A stretch of 64,000 bases of DNA. Source: an uncultured Oscillospiraceae bacterium (GTDB lineage Bacteria; Bacillota; Clostridia; Oscillospirales; Ruminococcaceae). The notes under the pieces were generated by a model. It saw nothing but the letters and a program-made list of their open reading frames with translations, was not told the DNA's origin and did no database searches. Positions 16,641 through 25,087 of this stretch are shown one piece after another (within the stretch, counting starts at the first letter, position 1; each line of letters begins with the position of its first letter). The position numbers and the translations under genes were made by a program. The stretch lies in contig CATJLA010000087.1 of NCBI GenBank assembly GCA_949741215.1, forward strand, positions 25,451 to 89,450, read 5' to 3'.

Positions 16641-17390
16641 ATAAAAATATCTGTATCCCAAAGACGTTTCTACCCTGCCAAGGGTGATGCCCATAGCCTG
16701 CTCCAGCTGTTTGCCCAGATAGACTTCCTCTGCTGTGCCGGTTTGGAGAATGCGGCCGTTTTCCATTACCGCGATCCGGTGGGCATACTGCAGGGCCAGG
16801 CAAAGATCATGAAGTACTAGCACTACCGCTTTGCCCTCTTCTGCCAAGCGGCGGGATAGTGCCATCACCTCCAGCTGGCAGCTTACATCCAGATAGGTGG
16901 TGGGCTCGTCCATTAAAATGGTTTCGGTATTTTGGGCCAGGGCCATGGCAAGATAAATTTTCTGCCGCTGGCCGCCGCTTAACTGGGGCAGGGGACGGTC
17001 TGCAAGCAGGGTTGCCCCTACCCAGCTTAAAGCTTTCTGTACCATCTCATAATCCTGCTGACGATAGCGGCGGGGATAGGAAAGATAGGGGAACCGCCCG
17101 TGGAGCACCATCCGCTGTGCCGTGATGTTGGGTACCGCCCGGGATTGAGGGAGATAGGCCGTTTTTTGGGCAATCTGCTTGGGGGTAAGGGCCTCGAGAG
17201 GCGCTTCGTCCAAAAAAACCTGCCCGGCGGTTTTGGCAAGCAGCCCGTTGGCGGTGCGCAGCAAGGTGCTTTTGCCGCAGCCGTTGGGGCCTATAATCGC
17301 CAGCACCTCCCCCGGGAGGAAGTTCAAAGTAATATCCTGGAGCACAGGGCGGCCCGGGTAGCCCGCACATAGGTTTTGCAGACGAATCAT
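16635..17390 (-). CDS. Iron/siderophore-type ABC importer ATPase
   Basis: A 251-aa ATPase of the FecE/FhuC type. Walker A GPNGCGKST is at 34-42, signature LSGGQRQK near 137, Walker B ILMDEPT near 157 with the catalytic Glu, H-loop His in VLHDLCLAL. It powers uptake through the FecCD-type permease, whose gene overlaps it by 4 bases (ATGA-type coupling). Substrate could be ferric siderophore, haem or cobalamin; the sequence does not decide. The stop codon lies at the outer edge of the repeat element 16361-16640. Confidence 0.94.
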   Translation of the reverse strand: MIRLQNLCAGYPGRPVLQDITLNFLPGEVLAIIGPNGCGKSTLLRTANGLLAKTAGQVFLDEAPLEALTPKQIAQKTAYLPQSRAVPNITAQRMVLHGRFPYLSYPRRYRQQDYEMVQKALSWVGATLLADRPLPQLSGGQRQKIYLAMALAQNTETILMDEPTTYLDVSCQLEVMALSRRLAEEGKAVVLVLHDLCLALQYAHRIAVMENGRILQTGTAEEVYLGKQLEQAMGITLGRVETSLGYRYFYK

Positions 17391-18406
17391 GCCCTGCCCC
17401 CCTTTCTCTGCCGCAGCAGCAGCCAGAGGAAAAACGGCCCCCCGGTAAGGGAGAGCACTACCCCTAAAGGCAGCTCAAAGGGGGCAAACAGCAGGCGGGA
17501 GAGCAAGTCACACAAAGTAAGCAGCGCCGCGCCCCCTAAAGCGGAGCTTAACAGCAGGGGAAAGCTTTGCTCCCCCACCAGCCGCCGCATGATATGGGGT
17601 ACCAGCAGCCCCACAAAGCCCAACAGCCCTGCAAAGCTTACCGCCGCCCCGGCCAGCGCCGCCGCCAACGCCAACAAAAGCAGACGAAGCCGCTTTGCGG
17701 GCAGCCCCAGGCTTTGGGCAGTTTCACTGCCCAGCAAAAGCAAATCCAGCTCGTTGGAAAGGGAAAGGGCAGCCGCTAAGGCAATCAGAATCACCCAGAA
17801 AGCCGGCGCCAAGCGGGCCATGGAAAGGTTTTTTACCCCGCCGATCCGAAAATCGGAGTAGCCGGCAAGGGCATCGGGAAAAAAGGTGACCACGGCGTCA
17901 ATCCCGGCGCTGAAAATGCTGGACATAGCCACCCCCGCCAGCACCAGCGTAATGCGGGAGGCTCCGGCCTTTTCCGAGAGGAACAGTACCAGCAAAACCC
18001 CTGCCAGCGCCCCTAAAAAGGCGGCAAAGGGGGTAAACGCCACCGCCCCGGGCAGCACGGCGCAACACAATGCAACTGCCAGCCCCGCACCGGCATTTAC
18101 GCCGATCACATTGGGGGCGGCCAAAGGGTTGCTTAATACTGCTTGTATAATTACACCGGAGGAAGCCAGCGCCGCCCCCGCCAGCAAACAGCCGCAAAGC
18201 CGGGGCAGCCGGGCCAGCAGGATAATCCGCCCCTGAGTTTCCCCTCCGTGCCCGAGAAAAACGGCCAGCACTTCTGTCAACGGAATAGAAACCGCCCCAA
18301 AAGCCAGGCTCAGCAGACTGGACAGCAGCACTGACGTCCCCAAAGCCAAAATAAGCAGAGCAGGCCGTTTTTTACTTTTTGTATAGGATTTCCGCCAGCT
18401 TTTCAT
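17387..18406 (-). CDS. FecCD-type ABC importer permease
   Basis: A 339-aa membrane protein with about ten helices, typical of the BtuC/FecC/FhuB family. Recognisable stretches are GRIILLARLPRLCGCLLAGAAL near 57-78 and GLLGFVGLLVPHIMRRL near 260, the site that contacts the ATPase. The start at 18406 lies 35 bases inside the binding-protein gene; the basic N-terminus MKSWRKSYTKSKKRP fits. It is the middle gene of the import operon. Confidence 0.94.
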   Translation of the reverse strand: MKSWRKSYTKSKKRPALLILALGTSVLLSSLLSLAFGAVSIPLTEVLAVFLGHGGETQGRIILLARLPRLCGCLLAGAALASSGVIIQAVLSNPLAAPNVIGVNAGAGLAVALCCAVLPGAVAFTPFAAFLGALAGVLLVLFLSEKAGASRITLVLAGVAMSSIFSAGIDAVVTFFPDALAGYSDFRIGGVKNLSMARLAPAFWVILIALAAALSLSNELDLLLLGSETAQSLGLPAKRLRLLLLALAAALAGAAVSFAGLLGFVGLLVPHIMRRLVGEQSFPLLLSSALGGAALLTLCDLLSRLLFAPFELPLGVVLSLTGGPFFLWLLLRQRKGGRA

Positions 18407-19352
18407 AAGCTTCCCCCCACAGCGCGTTGGGCTTCAGGTTATAAAGCCGGCGCTCCATTGTGTAAAAACGGCCCTCCTGTACGGCCCGCAGGCTGCTCCA
18501 GGCGGGGTTTTGCAGCAGGGTAGCTTCCAGGTTGGCCTGGGCCTTGGCGGCGTCGGTTCCATGGTAAACGGCAAAAATATAATCCGGGTCCGCCTGGATA
18601 ATGGCCTCCAGGCTTAAATCCTCCAGCAAAGCGCCGTCAACGTCTGCCACATTGGTGCAGCCCAGGGCAAAAAGCATTTCTCCCAGTACATTGCCCTCAC
18701 TGCCCTTTACGGTGCAGCTTTGGCCCGAAACCTGGATGCTCAGCACCGTAGGATGGCTGTCGTCCTGCGTGGCAATCGCTGCCTCCACCTGTTTTTGGAC
18801 GTCGGTTCCCTTGCGCTCAAAATTCTCCGGGCAGCCGGTAAGGCGGGTGCAGATTTCCAGCAGCCGCAGATAATCCTCAAAGGAGGCTACGTCAAAATAA
18901 GCGGCGGGAATATCCGCTTTGGCAAAGGCCTCCTGCATCTCCAGGTTGGAGGAGGAGATAGAGCTTGCCAGCACCAGATCCGGCTGGGCGGCAAGGGCAA
19001 GCTCCAGGCTGGGTTTCATCCCGGAACCCAGGTTTGCCACCTGCTCCCCCAGCTCCAGGCCAAAGGATTCCCAGGCGTCGTTAGCGGTGGCGGCAAGGGT
19101 GTCCTCCCCGCCGGCAAGGCACCAGATTTCGGCAAAGCTGCCAATCAGGGCCACCGCCCGCTTTGGCTTGAGGAGGGTAAATTCCTGCCCTAAATCGTCG
19201 GTAAAGGTGACGGGCTGCTCCCCGGCGCTTTCAGGCAGCCGGGAGTTCTCCGATAGCTGAGGCAGGGAGGAGGAGCTGTTTGCAGGCTGGCTGCAGGCGG
19301 CGCTGAAAAGCAGCGTAAGGACGAGCAGGAAGGGGAAAATCCGTTGCTTCAT
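18372..19352 (-). CDS. Iron-siderophore-type substrate-binding lipoprotein
   Basis: A 326-aa class III binding protein. The start is the ATG at 19352 with AAGGAG 9 bases upstream. The signal MKQRIFPFLLVLTLLFSAAC ends at lipidated Cys20. Two lobes follow: PKRAVALIGSFAEIWCLAGG near 62-80 and SIQVSGQSCTVKGSEGN near 195-210, joined by the long helix of this family (TroA/FecB-like). It delivers the chelate to the FecCD permease encoded directly downstream. It lies 44 bases after the CPBP protease gene with no promoter between, so they share a transcript. Confidence 0.93.
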   Translation of the reverse strand: MKQRIFPFLLVLTLLFSAACSQPANSSSSLPQLSENSRLPESAGEQPVTFTDDLGQEFTLLKPKRAVALIGSFAEIWCLAGGEDTLAATANDAWESFGLELGEQVANLGSGMKPSLELALAAQPDLVLASSISSSNLEMQEAFAKADIPAAYFDVASFEDYLRLLEICTRLTGCPENFERKGTDVQKQVEAAIATQDDSHPTVLSIQVSGQSCTVKGSEGNVLGEMLFALGCTNVADVDGALLEDLSLEAIIQADPDYIFAVYHGTDAAKAQANLEATLLQNPAWSSLRAVQEGRFYTMERRLYNLKPNALWGEAYEKLAEILYKK

Positions 19353-19396
19353 AGTAAATCTCCTTATCATGAAAGATAGAACGACGATTTGCGGCA

Positions 19397-20065
19397 TTAC
19401 CCCTGTAAAAACAGGGAGGCCCAAACGGTAATCAAAGCGTCATAAATGCCGTGGGCGATGATCAGGGACAGGGTAGAGCAGTGCTTGATCTTCATCCGGC
19501 ACAGGCAGAAAAAAGCGCCGATGCAGGCGGTGATCACAATCTGGATGATGTTGCCGCTGAGAAAATGGAACAGCCCAAAAAGAACCGACGAGACAACCAG
19601 AGCAGTTACGTCCTTTTGGCTGATGGATTTTATTTTTTGGTAGATAAAGCCGCGGAAAACAAATTCCTCCACACAGGCAACAGAGAGGGTGTAGTAGATA
19701 AACTCCCACACAAACTGCCATAAGTACTGGTATCTGGTGCCGTTATCCACAAAGCCGCCCAGGCCGAACAGGTGGGGCAGCAGGGTAAGCACAAGGGACA
19801 TGGCGATTCCTACCAGAACCCCTGCTGCTATTTGAAAAGGGAGCTTTTCTTTTGTAAAGCCGTAGTTTGAAAGCTTATCTTTAGCGAGGAGCATGATTAC
19901 AATGGGGACAAGAGCGATCACCCAGTAGCAGGCAAGCAGGATGATCAGCCGCGGCGGCAGAGGCAGCGCCATGGCCTGCCGGTTACAAAACGACACCACA
20001 AATACCCCCAGCACAGCGCCCCCAAAGCCTGCCGCCAAACAAATCCAGTCTTTCTTTTTGCTCAT
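19397..20065 (-). CDS. CPBP-family (CAAX-like) intramembrane metalloprotease
   Basis: A 222-aa multi-pass membrane protein. The start is the ATG at 20065, with GGAGG 8 bases upstream. All three glutamic-protease-like motifs are present: EEFVFRGF (EExxxR), FGLFHFLSG (FxxxH) and HGIYDALI (HxxxD). In bacteria such proteins process or protect against bacteriocins or act as membrane scaffolds; the known eukaryotic relative is Rce1. It heads the iron importer operon, an unusual partner. A short dyad, GTTCTgattacagAGAAC (20081-20098), lies just upstream and could be an operator. Confidence 0.85.
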   Translation of the reverse strand: MSKKKDWICLAAGFGGAVLGVFVVSFCNRQAMALPLPPRLIILLACYWVIALVPIVIMLLAKDKLSNYGFTKEKLPFQIAAGVLVGIAMSLVLTLLPHLFGLGGFVDNGTRYQYLWQFVWEFIYYTLSVACVEEFVFRGFIYQKIKSISQKDVTALVVSSVLFGLFHFLSGNIIQIVITACIGAFFCLCRMKIKHCSTLSLIIAHGIYDALITVWASLFLQG

Positions 20066-20270
20066 AATGGCCTCCGTTATGTTCTGATTACAGAGAACAG
20101 CCGGAGCAGGGGTTGGCCCCCTGCCCCGGTGCGCCTTTTGCGTCAAAAGTTGCAGTGCACCTTCCTGCCTCCCAACAAGGGAGGTGCGGGCTTGTACCGC
20201 CAGCGATACATTTGCAAAAAGGCGGGCAAACCGTTTCCGCTCCGCACACCCTAAAAAGAGAAAGAAAAGT

Positions 20271-20375
20271 AAAGCTATTTCAATCTCTGGGCAACAAAAA
20301 ATAATCTCGGCAACATTCCAATCGTTCCTGCAAGGAACGTACCTCCACTATTCCCTATTCACTCTTACTTTTTAC
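20271..20375. repeat. Half copy of the stop-codon-associated repeat
   Basis: It corresponds to the right arm of the element at 16361-16640: shared AAGCTATTTCAA, CAACAAAAAATAAT-like, GCAACATT, then a GTTCC/GGAAC hairpin (20323-20339, perfect 7-bp stem) and ACCTCCACTATTCCC. It abuts the 3' end of the siroheme reductase gene (20383) and probably serves as its transcript end. The remainder of the gap 20066-20270 shows no gene. Confidence 0.75.
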
Positions 20376-20382
20376 TTAAACC

Positions 20383-21921
20383 TTACTTGTATTTTGCAAT
20401 AATGGCGTCCCGTTCCTCCGGGTGTGCGGCGGACCAATCAGTCCAGCTTTGTCCGGAAGCGGCGGCAGCTTTGCCAAGCTCTACCAGCAGGGCAGGCAGG
20501 TCCTTCTCCAAAACCGTTGCGACAGGAGCGCCAAACCGGGCTTTGCCAACCCTATCGCTGCCCCCCAGGAACATTTTGAAAGCGGGCATGGGGGTTTTAT
20601 CCACCGGCTTTACCCCGCCCTGAAAGCCAATTTCCCCAGCCTGGTGAGCCCCGCAGCTGGAGGGACAGCCGGAAATGCAGATCTTTGGCAGGGCGCCGTC
20701 CGGGAGATTTGCCGCCCGAACCGCGTCAACCGCGGCCTGTAATGCGCCCTGGCTATCCCGCACGCCCTGTTGGCACACCGTTGCGCCGATGCACGCCACG
20801 CTGTGCTCAAACTGGGTTTGCGCTCCGTCTGCTGTAACGGCGAGAGCTTTTTCCGCCTCCGCCGCAGTTAGGTTGATAATATACAGGGTTTCATCGGGGG
20901 CAACACGGATTTCAGTCTGGGGCATATCCTTCAGCAGCGCATACAGCTGAGCAGGCTTTTCAACCGGCAGCAGCCCGCCGATGGGGTGATATTTTACCGC
21001 ATAAAGCCCCGGCTGCTTTTGGGGGATAGCCCGGGGATCACTGCATGTACCCTTTGCTGCCTTGTCCACAACTATGGGGGACGGATGCACATCCAATCCG
21101 CCCTGGGCCTTAAGAGCGGCCACATTGGCAAGGAAAGCTTCCTTCAGGCCATCCTGCCCTAAAGTCTCCTGCATAAAGCGGGTACGGGCCTTGGTGCGGT
21201 TTTCATAGTTGCCGTGGGCGCAGAAGGTGTCGATCATGGCGCGGATATAGTAGAGGATGTCGGCAGGCGCCAGTTTTTCCTCTACCAGCACCCCCATAGA
21301 GGGATTGGCCGCCCCTAACCCGCCGGCAATCCGCAGGGAAAAGCTGCCGTCCGGCTGGGCCTGGAAGCCCATATCCCGGAAAGCGCTGTGCACACAGTCG
21401 TCAACACCGTTGGAGAAGGCGATTTTCAGCTTCCGGGGCATTTTAATTTCCCGGCAGATGGAAAGGAGATACTCGCAGGCGGCCTCCGCCCAGGGGATTA
21501 CGTCAAAGGCCTCTCCCGGCTGAACGCCGGAAAGGGGGCTGCACATCACATTGCGGGGGTTATCTCCGCCGCCGCCCTTGGTATAGATGTCGGTTTCAAT
21601 GGCCTGGGCCATCAGCTGGGGCACCTGGCCGGCAGAAAGGTCGTGAAGCTGAATGGTTTCACAGGTTGTCAGCTTTAACCGGGAGATCTGCTGCTTTTCC
21701 ACCGCTTCCGCCAAAAATTGAAGCCGGCTTTGGGTAAGGCGTCCGCCTGTCATCCGCAGACGAAGCATATGGCGGGAGGGGTCCCGCTGGGCATAGGAGC
21801 CCAATCCTCCGGAAACGCCCTTGTAGGCTTTCCGATCCAGATCGCCCTTGTCAAAGGCGCTGATAGTCTCCTTAAAAGTTTCAATTTCATTCCGGAAGGT
21901 ATTGGTCCACTGTTTGTCCAT
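20383..21921 (-). CDS. Nitrite/sulfite reductase hemoprotein (siroheme, 4Fe-4S)
   Basis: A 512-aa ferredoxin-type reductase performing a six-electron reduction of sulfite or nitrite. It has the two-fold repeat of ferredoxin-like half domains (about 45-110 and 300-360) and two siroheme/4Fe-4S regions. Cluster ligands are CIGATVC (C-x5-C) near 376 and CPSSC (C-x3-C) near 420. Substrate choice cannot be made from motifs alone. It is a single gene with its own promoter; no uroporphyrinogen methyltransferase or assimilatory partner is adjacent. A nearby ferredoxin gene (58979) is one possible electron donor. ATG 21921 follows AAAGGTGG. Confidence 0.93.
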   Translation of the reverse strand: MDKQWTNTFRNEIETFKETISAFDKGDLDRKAYKGVSGGLGSYAQRDPSRHMLRLRMTGGRLTQSRLQFLAEAVEKQQISRLKLTTCETIQLHDLSAGQVPQLMAQAIETDIYTKGGGGDNPRNVMCSPLSGVQPGEAFDVIPWAEAACEYLLSICREIKMPRKLKIAFSNGVDDCVHSAFRDMGFQAQPDGSFSLRIAGGLGAANPSMGVLVEEKLAPADILYYIRAMIDTFCAHGNYENRTKARTRFMQETLGQDGLKEAFLANVAALKAQGGLDVHPSPIVVDKAAKGTCSDPRAIPQKQPGLYAVKYHPIGGLLPVEKPAQLYALLKDMPQTEIRVAPDETLYIINLTAAEAEKALAVTADGAQTQFEHSVACIGATVCQQGVRDSQGALQAAVDAVRAANLPDGALPKICISGCPSSCGAHQAGEIGFQGGVKPVDKTPMPAFKMFLGGSDRVGKARFGAPVATVLEKDLPALLVELGKAAAASGQSWTDWSAAHPEERDAIIAKYK

Positions 21922-21988
21922 ACCGCATTCCCACCTTTTTCATTATTGTCTGGCAAACTCTATAAAAGTATCGCTGATATTTAAGGTA

Positions 21989-22017
21989 ATTATACCAAAC
22001 CTGCAGATACGGCGCAA
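21989..22017 (-). promoter_or_regulatory. Sigma-A promoter of the siroheme reductase
   Basis: Minus strand TTGCGC (22017-22012), 17-bp spacer, TATAAT (21994-21989), with a leader of about 60 bases. Confidence 0.8.
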
Positions 22018-22164
22018 GCTTTATTTTAGGCGGCTTTTTAAGGACGTAACTGCCGCTTGCCGGCCTTGTACCTTACCGGGGCTTATATAGGGCTTTTGCA
22101 CCGCAGGCTTCCGGGACGTCCCCTGTGCCCAAAAGCGGCGGGCTTTGTTTGGGGAAAAGTTCTC

Positions 22165-22193
22165 TTGTATTTCTCTGGGGATCGGGTTATAAT
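22165..22193 (+). promoter_or_regulatory. Sigma-A promoter of the PIG-L deacetylase
   Basis: TTGTAT (22165-22170), 17-bp spacer, TATAAT (22188-22193), 65 bases ahead of the ATG at 22258. Confidence 0.78.
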
Positions 22194-22257
22194 TATCCGC
22201 AAAGCGTTCCCTGCCAGGGGAACCACAAACAAAACAGAAAGGCTGTGACCTGATTTT

Positions 22258-23022
22258 ATGGCGAAAAAAGCCCTTTTTATCGGCGCCCATAACGATGACT
22301 GCGAGTGTGCTGCCGCCGCTACCGCATATCTGCTTGGACAAAAAGGCTATGAACTGGTATTTTTGAATGTTGCCTGCCGCCATCGGATTCCTTTAACGGG
22401 AGAACCTTTCCGGGAGGCGCTGTGGCAGCAGCAGGAGGCCGCCAGGATTTTGGGGGCGAAAAAAATAGTAATCGGCCCCCATGGCGAAGAGCCCTATCAG
22501 TATGACGATGTGATCTATACCAATGACAAGGAGAATATGCTGGCTATCCGCAAGGTGCTGCAGGAGGAAAAGCCGGACCTGGTTTTTATCCACTGGCCTA
22601 AGGATAACCATGTGGACCACGCCGCTGTTTCCCGGGCTTCTATGGACGCAATCTGTCTTTCCCCCTGTGAGGGCTGGGCGCCCCGGGAGGTATACGCCTT
22701 TGAAGCCGGCCCCTACCAGACCATGGTTTACTTTGAGCCGGACATTTTCATCACAGCGGATACCGCCGCTGAAAAGGTAAAGGAAAGCCTGCTGGTGTTT
22801 AACCAGCAAACCGCCGGAGGCAAATGGCTTTGGAAGGAAAAGGAGGTCAGTATGGCATTCCGGGGGCATATTGCCGGGGTAAAGTACGCCGAGTGCTTCA
22901 AGATCATCAAATTTCCGGCAGGCAATCAGGGCAGCGAGCTCTGGCTCCGAAAGGATTTGGAGGAATATTTCTCTTGGGCGGGCTTTAACGCGTATCCTTG
23001 GGGCAGAAAATACTTCTTATAA
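22258..23022 (+). CDS. PIG-L (LmbE) family zinc deacetylase
   Basis: A 254-aa N-deacetylase of the LmbE/BshB/MshB group. The zinc motif AHNDD lies at 9-13 and the distal His in the HVDHAAVSRAS stretch near 120. Family members remove acetyl from GlcNAc-containing molecules, including bacillithiol precursors and glycans. No bacillithiol synthesis genes are adjacent, so a glycan role, in line with the glycosidase next door, is as likely. ATG 22258 follows a weak AAAGGC site. A repeat copy starts 9 bases after its stop. Confidence 0.88.
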   Translation: MAKKALFIGAHNDDCECAAAATAYLLGQKGYELVFLNVACRHRIPLTGEPFREALWQQQEAARILGAKKIVIGPHGEEPYQYDDVIYTNDKENMLAIRKVLQEEKPDLVFIHWPKDNHVDHAAVSRASMDAICLSPCEGWAPREVYAFEAGPYQTMVYFEPDIFITADTAAEKVKESLLVFNQQTAGGKWLWKEKEVSMAFRGHIAGVKYAECFKIIKFPAGNQGSELWLRKDLEEYFSWAGFNAYPWGRKYFL

Positions 23023-23030
23023 GTAAAAAC

Positions 23031-23077
23031 GAATAGGGAATAGTGAATAGTGTAGGTGTCCCTGCGGGACGGATTTT
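23031..23077. repeat. Partial copy of the stop-codon-associated repeat
   Basis: It matches the left arm of 16361-16640: GAATAGGGAATAGTG, AATAGTGTAGG, then a GTCCCTGCGGGAC hairpin and GGATTTTAAAT. It begins just after the PIG-L stop codon. Confidence 0.72.
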
Positions 23078-23195
23078 AAATTACCATTTACCGATTATCG
23101 ATGTTTCTGGCGCAGCCGGAAACTCGCATGGTATTTTGCGCAGCAAATTACCATTTACCGATTATCGACGTTTCTGGCGCAGCCGAAAACTCGCA
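23078..23195. repeat. Two 51-bp direct repeats
   Basis: Copies at 23078-23128 and 23145-23195 differ at about two positions and are separated by 16 bp. Each contains CCGATTATCGA and TTTCTGGCGCAGCCG. They sit between the repeat at 23031 and parS site 2, in the 423-base gap before the alpha-galactosidase; no gene is seen there. Confidence 0.85.
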
Positions 23196-23251
23196 AGTAC
23201 CATTTTATCTGGTTTTGTTTTGGACGAAAGTGCTTTCGGTTTTTTCTAAAA

Positions 23252-23267
23252 TGTTTCACGTGAAACA
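23252..23267. other. parS site 2
   Basis: Exact TGTTTCACGTGAAACA. Outside the 16-mer it shares further flanking bases with sites 3 and 4, giving an identical 29-bp block here at 23246-23274 in inverted orientation. Confidence 0.92.
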
Positions 23268-23324
23268 ATTGTTCTTTTGCGACGAAGAATATTCCTGCTT
23301 TTTTCCTTAAACGCTGGAATTTTC

Positions 23325-23353
23325 TTGCCTGTATCTGGTAGGTTTGCTATAAT
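23325..23353 (+). promoter_or_regulatory. Sigma-A promoter of the alpha-galactosidase
   Basis: TTGCCT (23325-23330), 17-bp spacer, TATAAT (23348-23353), with a leader of about 85 bases before the ATG at 23446. Confidence 0.85.
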
Positions 23354-23445
23354 GAATCCATGATTGCAGGGGAAGGCCGGCGAAGCGGTAAAACAATGAG
23401 GCTGCGCTTACGTCCTATAAGCCCCTGCCAAAAGGAGGTTCTCTT

Positions 23446-24636
23446 ATGTATATTCAAAAGCCCCCTATGGGCTGGAACACCTGGAATACCTTTGGCCCGA
23501 ATATCAACGAGGAGCTGGTGATGCAGTCCGCGGACGCTATGGTGGAAACCGGGCTTAGAGATGCCGGATACGAGTATGTGGTAATCGACGATATGTGGTC
23601 CTTAAAAGAGCGGGATAAGGACGGCCGCCTGGTGGCGGATCCGGAGAAATTCCCGCATGGCATGAAATATTTGGCGGATTATGTGCACAGCAAGGGGCTT
23701 AAGTTCGGAATGTATTCCTGCGCAGGGTTTTTAACCTGTGCAGGGTATCCCGGCAGCTTTGGCTACGAGTGGGTGGACGCCCAAACCTTTGCCCAATGGG
23801 GCGTTGACTTTTTGAAGTATGACTTCTGCTTCCATCCCGCCAGCCTGGAGCCCAGCGTTACCTATAAGCGAATGGGCCTTGCTTTGGCAAACTGCGGCAG
23901 GGATATCCTGTTCAGCGCTTGCTCCTGGGGGGCGGAGTATACCCGCCAGTGGATTAGGGAAACCGGCGCCCACACCTGGCGCTCTACCGGGGACATCAAT
24001 GAGTCCTGGGGACATATTAAGAGGCTGGCTCAATCCCAGCTGACAGTACAGGAATACAATGCCCCCGGCTGCTTTAACGATATGGATATGCTGGTGGTAG
24101 GCATGGGCGGCCAGGGGAATGTGGCCCTTGCCTCCTGCACCGAAGACGAATACCGCCTCCACTTTGCTTTGTGGGCCTTCCTCTCCTCTCCGCTGATGAT
24201 TGGCTGCGATATCCGGAACATGAGCGAGGAGACGAAAAAAATTCTGCTGAACAAGGATATTATCGCCATCAACCAGGACCCTGCAGCTCGTCCTGCCTTT
24301 TTTGTAAACATGCGCCGGTATGAGCCTAACTTTAACCGCGGGCCGGAGGATCCTTTCTTTAAGGAGTACGACCTGGACCGCACCTGTATGGCCCGGTACC
24401 TGGATAACGGTGATATTGCCGTGATAATGCTTAATTTTACCGACAGGGACACCGTGGCGCAGCCGCTGGTGGTAACTGCCGATATGCTGGGCCTGCCGGA
24501 AAACGCCGGTAAGGATCTGGAGGTAACTGACCTTTGGACCGGCAAAACCACCCGGGCATTTAACGGTACGGTGTTTAACGACCTGTGCAAGGCCCATGGC
24601 TGCCGGATTTTCCGGGTTCGGGTGGTGGACCGCTGA
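23446..24636 (+). CDS. GH27 alpha-galactosidase
   Basis: A 396-aa retaining glycosidase of family GH27. The opening PPMGWNTWNTF is diagnostic. YVVIDDMW lies at 44-51, the nucleophile is Asp126 in LKYDFC and the acid/base Asp183 in RSTGDI. The (beta/alpha)8 barrel runs to about residue 290, followed by an antiparallel beta domain. There is no signal peptide, so it acts on imported alpha-galactosides such as melibiose or raffinose-type sugars; alpha-N-acetylgalactosaminidase activity is possible in the same family. AAAGGAGG precedes the ATG. The stop overlaps the start of the small zinc-ribbon gene. Confidence 0.95.
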   Translation: MYIQKPPMGWNTWNTFGPNINEELVMQSADAMVETGLRDAGYEYVVIDDMWSLKERDKDGRLVADPEKFPHGMKYLADYVHSKGLKFGMYSCAGFLTCAGYPGSFGYEWVDAQTFAQWGVDFLKYDFCFHPASLEPSVTYKRMGLALANCGRDILFSACSWGAEYTRQWIRETGAHTWRSTGDINESWGHIKRLAQSQLTVQEYNAPGCFNDMDMLVVGMGGQGNVALASCTEDEYRLHFALWAFLSSPLMIGCDIRNMSEETKKILLNKDIIAINQDPAARPAFFVNMRRYEPNFNRGPEDPFFKEYDLDRTCMARYLDNGDIAVIMLNFTDRDTVAQPLVVTADMLGLPENAGKDLEVTDLWTGKTTRAFNGTVFNDLCKAHGCRIFRVRVVDR

Positions 24637-24869
24637 TGGAGGAGGATTTAGGCTGCTGTATGCAGTGCGGGCGCCCTTTAACCGACGACGAGGTGGGGAT
24701 TTATAAGCGGCTGGTCAACCGGGGGGCCGCCTCCTTTTACTGCATTACCTGCCTGGCCGGGTACTTTGGATGCAGCGAGGAGCTGCTGCGGGAGAAAATT
24801 GAGCATTTTCGTCGGATGGGCTGTACCTTGTTTGAGCCCAATAAACCGGATCTGTCGGCTTTCCGCTAA
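24636..24869 (+). CDS. Small zinc-ribbon protein coupled to the alpha-galactosidase
   Basis: A 77-aa protein whose ATG (24636) overlaps the stop of the GH27 gene (TGATG), so translation is coupled. Cys8-x2-Cys11 and Cys36-x2-Cys39 form a zinc-ribbon or treble-clef pair, then a helix (SEELLREKIEHFRRMG) ending with another Cys. I do not recognise a named family. Similar short Cys4 proteins occur scattered in clostridial genomes. Coupling suggests co-expression with the glycosidase, but function is unknown. Confidence 0.7.
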   Translation: MEEDLGCCMQCGRPLTDDEVGIYKRLVNRGAASFYCITCLAGYFGCSEELLREKIEHFRRMGCTLFEPNKPDLSAFR

Positions 24870-24890
24870 AAACTGCTTTTGCAGGGACAG

Positions 24891-24928
24891 GAGTGCCGCT
24901 TTGTGATCTCATGCTTCCGGCGGCACTC
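24891..24928. repeat. Hairpin after the zinc-ribbon gene
   Basis: A perfect 9-bp inverted repeat, GAGTGCCGC (24891-24899) and GCGGCACTC (24920-24928), with a 20-nt loop and no T-run. Probably an mRNA-end structure. Confidence 0.6.
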
Positions 24929-25015
24929 TATACAAAAAGGAAGCCATTGGCTCTGCCCGGAACGGATTTTTCCCTTGTCTTATTGGCGCAGAAAGGGCTT
25001 ATGCACCATAATTAT

Positions 25016-25051
25016 GCGCCCCCGTCAACAGGTGTTTGCTGACGGGGGCGC
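25016..25051. terminator. Bidirectional terminator between converging genes
   Basis: GCGCCCCCGTCA (25016-25027) pairs perfectly with 25040-25051, loop 12 nt. On the plus side ATTGCTTTTG follows. It separates the GH27 unit from the 3' end of the AraC regulator. Confidence 0.75.
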
Positions 25052-25087
25052 ATTGCTTTTGTTCCGGGCTTGCCGGTACAAAGTGTG

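Noticed and set aside
19352..19424. Longer start (19424) for the iron-binding lipoprotein
   Set aside because: It would bury the signal peptide and overlap the end of the protease gene; the ATG at 19352 has AAGGAG and gives a proper lipoprotein signal.
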